NCBI GenBank assembly: GCA_028698405.1
Contig: JAQVDF010000147.1
Span: 1-5,746 of the forward strand
Reading direction: 5' to 3'
From: Phenylobacterium sp.
GTDB lineage: Bacteria; Pseudomonadota; Alphaproteobacteria; Caulobacterales; Caulobacteraceae
Length of the DNA: 5,746 nucleotides
The notes under the pieces are model-generated. The model did not search any database and was not told the DNA's origin. It worked only from the letters and a program-made list of their open reading frames with translations. This document shows, in pieces, positions 1 to 5,582 of this stretch (the stretch's first letter is position 1; every line of letters begins with the position of its first letter). The translations under genes were made by a program, and so were the position numbers.

Positions 1-399
1 CCCGTTAGCGCCGACGTTGACGATCCGCCCCGCCGCGCTCCCGCGGATCAGCGGAAGCGCGGCCCGCGTCGCGTTGAGGCAGGTCTTCGTGTTCAGTGCG
101 AACAACCGGTCGAAGGCGGTCGGGTCACCCTCCTCCACCGTCTGCCAGACGAAGCCCCCGGCCACGTTGACCAGCACGTCGAGGCCGCCCAGCCGCTCGC
201 CGACGGCGGCAAGGGCCGCCTTCGCCTGCGCGGCGTCGGACAGGTCCACGCTACCCTGCACGAAAGCGCCCTCGGGCGCGGGGCCCGAGGGCGCGATGTC
301 GATCAGCGCCAGCTGCATGCCTTGGCTCGCGGCGGCTTGCGCCACCGCCTGCCCGACGACGCCGAAGGCGCCGGTGATCGCGATCTTCCGCCCGCTCAT
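1..399 (-). CDS. SDR-family NAD(P)-dependent oxidoreductase, N-terminal 133 residues (cut by window edge)
   Basis: This short-chain dehydrogenase/reductase starts with ATG at 399 and stays open to base 1, so its C-terminal part lies outside the window. Visible Rossmann features are the glycine-rich loop TGAFGVVG (residues 9-16), an Asp at the end of the second beta strand (D34, in LALID), which in this family favours NAD(H) over NADP(H), the NxAG motif NVAG (78-81), and the structural Asn N103. The strand-5 segment reads RIVNVGANG (125-133); the residue that aligns with the usual catalytic Ser is Ala131. The YxxxK motif would lie just beyond the edge. It begins 13 bases after the thiolase stop with only a weak ribosome-binding site, so it is probably the second gene of that operon. 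The substrate cannot be told. A hydroxyacyl or alcohol dehydrogenase linked to acyl-CoA metabolism is possible from context only. Confidence 0.9.
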   Translation of the reverse strand, partial: MSGRKIAITGAFGVVGQAVAQAAASQGMQLALIDIAPSGPAPEGAFVQGSVDLSDAAQAKAALAAVGERLGGLDVLVNVAGGFVWQTVEEGDPTAFDRLFALNTKTCLNATRAALPLIRGSAAGRIVNVGANG

Positions 400-412
400 G
401 GGCGGATGCTTA

Positions 413-1585
413 TCAGAGACGCTCGACGATCGTCACGTTGGCCATGCCGCCGCCTTCGCACATGGTCTGCAGACCCCAGCGCTTGCCGCGGTTCTTCAGG
501 GCGTGGACGAGGGTGGCCATCAGCTTGGCGCCAGAGGCGCCCAGCGGGTGGCCGAGGGCGATGGCGCCGCCGTTCACGTTCAGCTTGTCCGGGTCCGCGC
601 CGATGGTGTTCATCCAGGCCACCGGCACCGAGGCGAAGGCCTCGTTGACCTCGAACAGGTCGATGTCGTCGATCTTCATGCCGGCCCGCTCGAGCGCCCG
701 CTGGGTCGCCGGCAGCGGCGCTTCCAGCATGATCACCGGGTCGTGGCCCAGCACCGACAGGTGGTGGATGCGGGCCAGCGGCGTCAGGTTCAGCTCTTTC
801 AGCGCCTTCTCCGAGACGATCATCACGCCAGAGGCGCCGTCGCAGATCTGGCTGGAGGTGGCGGCGGTGATCGCCCCGCCTTCCTGCAGCAGCTTCACAC
901 CCTTGATGCCTTCGAGGCTGACGTCGAAGCGGATACCCTCGTCGACCGTGTGCTCGCTCTCGGCGCCGTTCTCGTCCTTCACCTTCAGCGGGACGATCTC
1001 GTTCTTGAAGGCCCCGGCCTGCGTGGCGGCGATCGCCCGCTGGTGGCTCTGGTAGGCGTACTCGTCCAGCAGGTCCTTCGAGAGGCCGTACTTCTTGGCC
1101 ATCATCTCGGCGCCCATGAACTGGGAGAACTGGATGTTCGGGTACTGCTCCTGGATGCGCGGGCTCATGTAGTTGCCCATGCCCGCCTGCGCGGCCAGCC
1201 CCGCCGACGAGCCCATCGGCACCCGGGTCATGCTCTCGACGCCCGAGGCGATGACCACGTCCATGGTGCCGCTCATCACCGCCTGGGCGGCGAACTGCAG
1301 CGCCTGCTGCGACGAGCCGCACTGACGGTCGACGCTGGTGCCCGGCACGCTTTCCGGCAGCTTGGAGGCCAGCACGGCGTTGCGGGCCACGTTGATGGCC
1401 TGCTGGCCGACCTGCATCACGCAGCCCATGATCACGTCTTCGACGCGGGCCGGATCGACCCCGGTGCGGTCCACCAGTTCGTCGAGGACCGTCGCGGCCA
1501 TATCGACCGGATGCCAGTCCTTCAACTTGCCGCCCTTGCGTCCGCCGGCGGTGCGCACCGCCTCCACGATGTAGGCTTCACCCAT
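413..1585 (-). CDS. Thiolase: acetyl-CoA C-acyltransferase / acetyltransferase
   Basis: This thiolase cleaves 3-ketoacyl-CoA with CoA to give acetyl-CoA and a shortened acyl-CoA, or runs in reverse to condense two acyl-CoAs. It is cytoplasmic and belongs to beta-oxidation or acetoacetyl-CoA metabolism. The protein is 390 residues, normal for the family. Numbered from the ATG, the nucleophile is Cys89 in DRQCGSS, the NEAF motif is at 314-317, His346 lies in GHPLGASG, and the second catalytic Cys376 lies in CEGGG, so all catalytic residues are present. The start is placed at the ATG at 1585, because GGGGAG at 1599-1594 sits 8 bases upstream of it. A GTG three codons earlier (1594) would overlap that ribosome-binding site. 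The SDR gene follows after 13 bases. The stretch SSQICDGASG replaces the more usual GNASGINDGAA, which suggests a degradative thiolase branch rather than biosynthetic PhaA. No confident choice between fadA, fadI and atoB can be made. Confidence 0.96.
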   Translation of the reverse strand: MGEAYIVEAVRTAGGRKGGKLKDWHPVDMAATVLDELVDRTGVDPARVEDVIMGCVMQVGQQAINVARNAVLASKLPESVPGTSVDRQCGSSQQALQFAAQAVMSGTMDVVIASGVESMTRVPMGSSAGLAAQAGMGNYMSPRIQEQYPNIQFSQFMGAEMMAKKYGLSKDLLDEYAYQSHQRAIAATQAGAFKNEIVPLKVKDENGAESEHTVDEGIRFDVSLEGIKGVKLLQEGGAITAATSSQICDGASGVMIVSEKALKELNLTPLARIHHLSVLGHDPVIMLEAPLPATQRALERAGMKIDDIDLFEVNEAFASVPVAWMNTIGADPDKLNVNGGAIALGHPLGASGAKLMATLVHALKNRGKRWGLQTMCEGGGMANVTIVERL

Positions 1586-1593
1586 CTTCGTCA

Positions 1594-1599
1594 CTCCCC
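1594..1599 (-). promoter_or_regulatory. Ribosome-binding site of the thiolase gene
   Basis: On the minus strand GGGGAG lies 8 bases before the ATG at 1585. It overlaps the first base of an upstream in-frame GTG (1594-1592), so that GTG is unlikely to be the start. This decides the 390-residue reading over the 393-residue one. Confidence 0.7.
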
Positions 1600-1602
1600 G
1601 TT

Positions 1603-1619
1603 CGGCCGCGCCTCGGCCG
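1603..1619 (-). repeat. GC-only hairpin in the thiolase leader
   Basis: Two CGGCCG arms (1603-1608 and 1614-1619) flank a 5-base loop, giving a 6 bp all-G/C stem that ends 4 bases before the ribosome-binding site. It lies downstream of the proposed promoter, so it would be transcribed in the thiolase leader. Each arm is itself palindromic and the region is very GC-rich, so chance is a real possibility. Confidence 0.3.
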
Positions 1620-1630
1620 TTCGAGCGGTG

Positions 1631-1660
1631 ACTCTAGGCCGGCGCCGTGACGGAAGCCAA
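1631..1660 (-). promoter_or_regulatory. Possible sigma-70 promoter for the thiolase-SDR operon
   Basis: Reading the minus strand, TTGGCT (1660-1655) is followed after 18 bases by TAGAGT (1636-1631). Each matches 4 of 6 positions of the -35 and -10 consensus. The overlapping CCTAGAGT also resembles the Caulobacter housekeeping -10 element GCTANAWC. Transcription would begin near 1624, giving a leader of about 40 bases before the ATG at 1585. No other stretch upstream of this gene looks better, but the match is moderate. Confidence 0.3.
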
Positions 1661-1663
1661 CAG

Positions 1664-1679
1664 GGTCAAGAGCTTGACC
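1664..1679. promoter_or_regulatory. Perfect inverted repeat, candidate operator
   Basis: GGTCAAG-AG-CTTGACC is a perfect 7 bp inverted repeat with a 2-base spacer. It lies between the thiolase operon on the minus strand and the chimeric frame on the plus strand, and ends 4 bases upstream of the proposed thiolase -35 element. Perfect dyads of about 16 bases near a promoter are typical binding sites of dimeric regulators (TetR, GntR, MarR and similar). The motif is not one recognised here as FadR or PsrA, and no regulator gene lies in the window. Each arm contains TTGACC, which could itself act as a -35 element. Confidence 0.45.
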
Positions 1680-1743
1680 GCGAAACGCCGTTCGGCCGAC
1701 ATGCCCGCATGCTGCGACGACGCTGACGAAACACACCGCCTCC

Positions 1744-1761
1744 CCGCCCCGAAACGGGCGG
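1744..1761. repeat. Small hairpin upstream of the chimeric frame
   Basis: CCGCCC (1744-1749) and GGGCGG (1756-1761) can pair around a 6-base loop CGAAAC. It ends 33 bases before the ATG at 1795. No T-run follows in either direction, so there is no support for an intrinsic terminator. A leader structure or chance in GC-rich DNA are both possible. Confidence 0.25.
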
Positions 1762-1794
1762 ATCGGACGTCAGCCCCTGCCGCAGGCCCCTCCC

Positions 1795-2049
1795 ATGACC
1801 GACCTTCAGTTGCGTCCCGCGACGTTCGCGGACGTTCCCGCCATCGCCGACCTCGTGCGGAGAGCCTACGCGCCCTGGGGCCCCATCCTCGGACGCGAGC
1901 CGAAGCCGATGGGCGGGGTGGTGGCCCTGCTCGTCGCGCTGCGCAATCCGGGCCGCGTGCGGCGGCTGGTGCTGGCGGGAGCCGGCCACGATCTTGCGGC
2001 GGCCAGGGCGGACGAGGTCGCGCCGCTGGTTCGCAACCACCTGGCCTAG
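1795..2049 (+). pseudogene. Chimeric remnant: GNAT N-terminus joined in frame to two alpha/beta-hydrolase pieces
   Basis: An 84-codon frame runs from ATG 1795 to TAG 2049. Residues 1-39 read like the beginning of a GNAT N-acetyltransferase (LRPATFADVPAIADLV, then AYAPWGPILGREPKPM), but the acetyl-CoA-binding core is missing. From residue 39 on, MGGVVALLVALRNPGRVRRL looks like an alpha/beta hydrolase just after its nucleophile elbow (usually G-x-S-M-G-G); the catalytic Ser is absent and Pro38 stands in its place. From about residue 62, GAGHDLAAARADEVAPLVRN resembles a hydrolase C-terminus with the catalytic His (His65). Roughly 100 or more residues that normally separate these hydrolase parts are missing. 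No good ribosome-binding site precedes the ATG, and codons rare in the neighbours (aga, agg, gga, ctt) occur. The most likely explanation is a relic of two deletions, unlikely to be an active enzyme. A small expressed protein or an assembly error cannot be excluded. Confidence 0.6.
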
Positions 2050-2951
2050 GCGGGCAGCAGGGTCCCGGGTGTCGCGGCGTCGAGCCGGAAGCTGGTGGGC
2101 AGGACCCGCTCGTTCGGCGTGTGCAGCTTCAGCGCCTTGGCGGCGCGGGCGAAGGCCAGCTTGGCGAGGTTGGCCGCGGTCGCGCCCTCGGCCAGCTTGG
2201 GCTGGGCCCCGAACCGGCGGCGCAGCACGCCGTTGGCGTAGATCACGTTGGCCCGAAGCAGCGCCCCCGGCGTCATGAATTCCATCGACAGCGAGACGTT
2301 GAGCATCGGCCCGTTGACGATCCGGTGCGGGGCGTTCTGCGGCCAGGAAACCATCATGCCCGGCTTCAGCTCGATCTTCTGCGCCGACGCGTCCCAGGCC
2401 GGCTGGAAGGGGATCTGCTCGGCCGTCTCGCGCAGCACCACCGCCTCCAGCTGCTCGGGCAAGACGAAGGGCTCGGCCGGCGGATAGACCCAGACCTGCT
2501 TGATCCCCCGCACCTGCCACAGCGACACCAGCGGCGTGTCGAGGTGGTAGAAGACCTGGGCGTCGGCCGACGAGATCAACAGGCCCACGTCGCGCTTCAG
2601 CGTCTTCAGACCGGTGGCCTTCTCCTTCTCGGCGAACACCTCCTCGGCGAGGCCGGCGTAGTCGGGCAGATGCAGGTTGGTGCGGCGCAGGTTGAGCCAG
2701 ATCCTGCCACTCTTGGCCGCCTCCAAGAGCTGCTCGCCCGACAGCGCGCCGGCCGACCCGCGCCGCCAGGTGCGCCAGGCCACCGGGTCCTCGCCCATGG
2801 TGAACACCCCGAGCTCGTCGCGCGGATAGCGGTCGAGCGCCTCGGCGAGCTTTTCGTCCGAGAACATCGGCCGCTCGTGCAGCGCGTGCCGAAAGTCGAC
2901 AAACTCGCGGCTGAACGCCCGCGCCTTTTCGTCCGTCCAGTCCAGGATCAT
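2046..2951 (-). CDS. Cupin/JmjC-like protein, putative Fe(II)-dependent oxygenase
   Basis: The 301-residue protein resembles the cupin-like (JmjC/cupin_8-type) hydroxylases that use Fe(II) and 2-oxoglutarate. The likely metal ligands are visible: an HxD pair His136-x-Asp138 in YHLDTP, followed by conserved-looking LVSLWQVRGIKQVWVYPP (141-158), and a distal His209 in WPQNAPHRIVNGP. The spacing suits a double-stranded beta-helix core. No signal peptide or membrane segment is seen, so it is probably cytoplasmic. The start ATG at 2951 overlaps the glycosyltransferase stop as ATGA, with GGAG and GAGG just upstream. The same frame runs open farther back into the glycosyltransferase gene, but the overlap and ribosome-binding site argue against a longer protein. 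The stop codon shares CTAG (2046-2049) with the convergent frame. Substrate unknown; hydroxylation of a sugar, acyl group or protein made by the same operon is an inference. A cupin without oxygenase activity is the alternative. Confidence 0.85.
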   Translation of the reverse strand: MILDWTDEKARAFSREFVDFRHALHERPMFSDEKLAEALDRYPRDELGVFTMGEDPVAWRTWRRGSAGALSGEQLLEAAKSGRIWLNLRRTNLHLPDYAGLAEEVFAEKEKATGLKTLKRDVGLLISSADAQVFYHLDTPLVSLWQVRGIKQVWVYPPAEPFVLPEQLEAVVLRETAEQIPFQPAWDASAQKIELKPGMMVSWPQNAPHRIVNGPMLNVSLSMEFMTPGALLRANVIYANGVLRRRFGAQPKLAEGATAANLAKLAFARAAKALKLHTPNERVLPTSFRLDAATPGTLLPA

Positions 2952-3886
2952 GGCAGCCTCACTCCGCCGGAGCTTCTTCCGTAGAATTCGATCTTGAAGG
3001 GCCCGAACCACAGCGTCTTGCCGAGCCCGCGCACCGCCCTGTCGGCGGTGAAGGCGAAGTCGGGAGAGCGGACGGCCCACTTGGCCAGCGCCAGGACGCC
3101 GAAGACGCCGGCCTGCACCAGCCCCTGGACCATCCAGCCGGCCACGCCCAGCCAGTCGGGCGGCGTGCGCGCCGCGCAGGCCGCGCTCGGCCCCTGGCCG
3201 TAGGCGAAGGCGCGCGGCAGGGCGTATCGCAGGGTCAGCCGTGAGGGAACCGGATCCTCCCAGACCCAGGCCTCGGCCGCCCAGGCGAACCTGGCTCCCG
3301 CCGCGGTCATCTGGCCGAACAGCAGGTCGTCCTCGCCGCCGATGTGGTTGCGCTCGCTGGAGAAGGGCCGCTTGGGATCGGGCAGCGCCGCGCGGCGCAG
3401 CAGGCTGTTGCCGCAGCCGTAGTAGTGGTCGATCGGCCCGCTCTGCGCTGGGCCCTCGCGCGAGAAGAAGCGTTCGAGGTAGGTGCGGTGGCGCACGACG
3501 TGGTCGGGCGCGCGGCCGCGTACCGGGCCGAAAACGACATCGGCGTCGTGCGCCTCGCGCACCGCCAGTAGGGCCGCCAGCCAGCCGGGCGGGGCCTCCT
3601 CGTCGTCGTCCAGGAAGGCGATCAGATCGCCCTCGGCCGCGGCGAAGGCGGCGTTGCGGGCGTTGGCGACACCGGGCTCTGGCTCGTGGATGTAGCGCAC
3701 CGGAAACGGCGCCTCGGCGGCCAGGCCCTCGACCACCACCCGCGCCGAACCGGCCGGGTCGTTGTCGACGACGACCAGCTCCAGGTCGGCGGGATCGACG
3801 CCCTGCTGGGCGAACAGCGAGCGGGCCGCGACCGCCAGACCCTGGGGCCGCCGCACGGTGGGGATGACGAAGCTGACGCGGCTCAT
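2948..3886 (-). CDS. Glycosyltransferase family 2
   Basis: A 312-residue GT-A fold glycosyltransferase that moves a sugar from a nucleotide-sugar donor to a glycan or lipid-linked acceptor, probably at the inner face of the cytoplasmic membrane. The N-terminus VSFVIPTVRR is the typical GT2 first strand; VVVDND (38-43) is the nucleotide-binding acidic site; FLDDDEE (91-97) carries the metal-binding DxD (Asp93, Asp95); and GGEDDLLF (183-190) is the ED motif with the likely catalytic base. A hydrophobic stretch at about 246-271 may attach it to the membrane. The ATG at 3886 overlaps the stop of the upstream gene as ATGA, and GGAGG lies 4 bases before it, so the start is firm although the frame stays open farther upstream. 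Its own stop overlaps the start of the cupin gene in the same way. Donor and acceptor cannot be read from the sequence. Confidence 0.94.
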   Translation of the reverse strand: MSRVSFVIPTVRRPQGLAVAARSLFAQQGVDPADLELVVVDNDPAGSARVVVEGLAAEAPFPVRYIHEPEPGVANARNAAFAAAEGDLIAFLDDDEEAPPGWLAALLAVREAHDADVVFGPVRGRAPDHVVRHRTYLERFFSREGPAQSGPIDHYYGCGNSLLRRAALPDPKRPFSSERNHIGGEDDLLFGQMTAAGARFAWAAEAWVWEDPVPSRLTLRYALPRAFAYGQGPSAACAARTPPDWLGVAGWMVQGLVQAGVFGVLALAKWAVRSPDFAFTADRAVRGLGKTLWFGPFKIEFYGRSSGGVRLP

Positions 3887-5019
3887 GCCGCCTCCGCCGG
3901 GCCTGCGGTCATCCGGCCGACGACCGCCGTAGCGAACTTTCGCACACGCCCGGGGACGCTCAGTTCGAGCGAAGCGATGGTGTCCAGGCGCCGGCGCAGC
4001 CGCCCCACCGCGCCTTCGCCGTTCGCGCCGACCAACTGCAGCATTCGCTCGGCCGTCCGCATACGCCGTCCGGCCGGCCCGGCGGCGGCGACCCAGCCGG
4101 AGGACAGGCTGCGCCCCGCCAGAGCGAACGGCGCCTTGTAGTGGTCGTGCCCCGGCCCGAGATCGTAGGTGGTCAGCCCCGCCGACGGCATCGCCGCAAT
4201 GGCCTGCAGGAAGAACAGCTGGCCGGGCGACCAGGCCGCGAGCTCCGGGTCGGCCGAGGCGATCCAGGGATGGTAGACGGGCCCCGCCCGGACCCCGAAA
4301 TGCCCGACCGCCAGCTTGTCGCCGACGTAGAGGTTCACCATCAGTCCCCCGAACTCCGCCCCGTCCGTCTCGAACAACCGCCACATCAGAGCGCGGGTCC
4401 AGTCGGGAGAGAGGAAGTCCTCGCCGCCGGTGCGGGCGAACTGCGCCCGCTTCCAGTCGATCAGGGTGACGAGGGCGGCGGGGTCTCGGTCGCCGACCAC
4501 CATCCGCATCGGGCCGACCTCGCGCTCCAGCTTGTGGCCGAGGCGCCGGTAGTTCTTGAAGCGCTTGGCGCTACGGGCCCGGATCTGCTCGAGATAGTCC
4601 TCGACCGAGCCGGTCAGCTTGAGCACATAGCTCTGCCGGGGCGCCTCGCAATGGCTCTCGAATGCACGAAAGGGGTCAAGCAGGCCGGTGAAGCGCCAGC
4701 CTCCGAGCCCCGCGCGTTCCAGCGCCGACGGCACGTCGATCGCGCCCTGCGAGATCAACGCGTGGTAGTCCGACAAAGGCGAGCCGATCGGGCGGGCGAG
4801 CCCGCCGGGCCGGCGGTGATGGGCGAGAAACGCGACCGGCCGGCCGGCTTCGCGCCAGACGGTGACCCGCGCGTCCTGCCTCACCTCGCCCACCGCCTGG
4901 GCGAACCCCGGTCCCAGCAGCGGGCTCTCGAATTCGGGGCGCGCGGCGCACATCGCGCGCCAGGCGACAGCGTCGGCAGGCGACAATTCACTGGGGTGGA
5001 AGGTCTCCGCTTCCAACAT
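3883..5019 (-). CDS. FemAB/CelD-type GNAT acyltransferase, possibly HfsK-like
   Basis: A 378-residue protein of the FemAB-like GNAT superfamily (Acetyltransf_6, the CelD/BcsL group), whose members pass acyl or aminoacyl groups to sugars or peptides of the envelope. The hallmark is the C-terminal segment with SPGQLFFLQAI (264-274) followed by TTYDLGPGHDHYKAPFA (283-299). A basic stretch RSAKRFKNYRRLGHKLERE (149-167) lies before the second domain. After residue 312 comes an arginine-rich tail (GRRMR 317-321, RLRRRLD 340-346) beyond the usual domain. No signal peptide is seen. The start is the ATG at 5019. An upstream in-frame GTG at 5049 is followed by codons rare here (agt, gta, ggt) and is less likely. 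It lies 59 bases after the sulfoxide reductase gene and overlaps the glycosyltransferase as ATGA. Caulobacter HfsK, a holdfast factor reported to bind cyclic-di-GMP through its C-terminus, is a plausible relative, but this is not proven. Confidence 0.88.
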   Translation of the reverse strand: MLEAETFHPSELSPADAVAWRAMCAARPEFESPLLGPGFAQAVGEVRQDARVTVWREAGRPVAFLAHHRRPGGLARPIGSPLSDYHALISQGAIDVPSALERAGLGGWRFTGLLDPFRAFESHCEAPRQSYVLKLTGSVEDYLEQIRARSAKRFKNYRRLGHKLEREVGPMRMVVGDRDPAALVTLIDWKRAQFARTGGEDFLSPDWTRALMWRLFETDGAEFGGLMVNLYVGDKLAVGHFGVRAGPVYHPWIASADPELAAWSPGQLFFLQAIAAMPSAGLTTYDLGPGHDHYKAPFALAGRSLSSGWVAAAGPAGRRMRTAERMLQLVGANGEGAVGRLRRRLDTIASLELSVPGRVRKFATAVVGRMTAGPAEAA

Positions 5020-5078
5020 CTCGTTCCGACCTACGCTACTGCTGGGCACTCCACCTTCGCCCTGCAAGCTCCGGACCG

Positions 5079-5573
5079 TCAGCCGAAGGTGCGCGCCAGA
5101 ATACTTTCGAGGGCTTCGGCGTCGGTCTGGTCGAAGGCGGCGGGCTCGGCGGCGTCGATGTCCAGCACCGCGATCAGCCTGCCCTGACGATCTAGCACGG
5201 GAAGGACAATCTCGCTCGCCGAACGGGAATCGCAAGCGATGTGCCCGGGGAAGGCGTGCACATCCGGGATAACCTGGGTCTGTCGCGTCGCCGCCGCCGT
5301 CCCGCACGCCCCGCGGCCGAAGGCGATCCGCAAGCAGCCGAGCGTGCCCTGGTAGGGGCCCACCACCAGCTCGTCCGGCTTGTCCGGATCGACCACGTAG
5401 AAGCCGGTCCAGAAGAAGTGCGGGAAGCTGTTGGCCAGCATCGAGGCGACGGTGGCCATGCGGGCGGTCAGGTTCGGCTCGCCCTCCAGCACGGCTGCGA
5501 TCTCTTCGGCGAGCGCCGCGTAGCGCTCGGCCTTGTCCGCCGGGAGGATCTTCTCGTTGAACGCCTCGGCCAT
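5079..5573 (-). CDS. msrC: Free methionine-(R)-sulfoxide reductase (GAF-domain fRMsr)
   Basis: This cytoplasmic enzyme reduces free methionine-(R)-sulfoxide to methionine, with electrons usually from thioredoxin. The 164-residue protein is a single GAF domain, close to the 165 residues of E. coli YebR/MsrC. Three cysteines, Cys80, Cys90 and Cys114, have the same spacing (10 and 24) as E. coli Cys84, Cys94 and Cys118; the last is the nucleophile and the first is the main resolving residue. Other family marks are FFWTGFYVVD (53-62), GPYQG (72-76), IPDVHAFPGHIACDS (102-116) and LDID (137-140). The start is uncertain. The ATG at 5573 has GGAG 5 bases upstream and is preferred; an ATG at 5600 has AGGA only 3 bases upstream and would add nine codons, several rare here (agg, gtt, gga). 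It may be cotranscribed with the FemAB-like gene 59 bases downstream, though a promoter in that gap cannot be excluded. Confidence 0.95.
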   Translation of the reverse strand: MAEAFNEKILPADKAERYAALAEEIAAVLEGEPNLTARMATVASMLANSFPHFFWTGFYVVDPDKPDELVVGPYQGTLGCLRIAFGRGACGTAAATRQTQVIPDVHAFPGHIACDSRSASEIVLPVLDRQGRLIAVLDIDAAEPAAFDQTDAEALESILARTFG

Positions 5574-5578
5574 GCCCG

Positions 5579-5582
5579 CTCC
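5579..5582 (-). promoter_or_regulatory. Ribosome-binding site favouring the shorter fRMsr start
   Basis: On the minus strand GGAG lies 5 bases before the ATG at 5573. The competing upstream ATG (5600) has AGGA at a too-short distance of 3 bases. Together with the rare codons between the two ATGs, this favours the shorter protein. Confidence 0.45.

Noticed and set aside
1674..1702. Plus-strand promoter using TTGACC of the dyad for the chimeric frame
   Set aside because: No acceptable -10 element follows at 16-18 bases (CGACAT is the closest).
17..1726. Long plus-strand open frame of 569 codons across the SDR and thiolase genes
   Set aside because: It lies antisense to two genes with clear catalytic motifs. 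Its translation is low-complexity, rich in Arg, His, Ala and Gly, with no recognisable domain. Long antisense frames are expected in GC-rich DNA.
1744..1761. Hairpin as an intrinsic terminator
   Set aside because: The stem is only 6 bp and no T-run follows on either strand, so it is listed only as a weak repeat.
1647..2984. Plus-strand open frame of 445 codons opposite the cupin gene
   Set aside because: It is antisense to a protein with a plausible fold and metal site, and overlaps the chimeric frame. Its composition is that of a shadow frame.
2952..3080. N-terminal extension of the cupin protein by 43 residues
   Set aside because: The extension overlaps the glycosyltransferase coding region out of frame and is a run of basic residues. 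The ATGA overlap and nearby ribosome-binding site place the start at 2951.
4141..5187. Plus-strand open frame of 348 codons opposite the FemAB-like gene
   Set aside because: Shadow of a real minus-strand gene; no domain or ribosome-binding site supports it.
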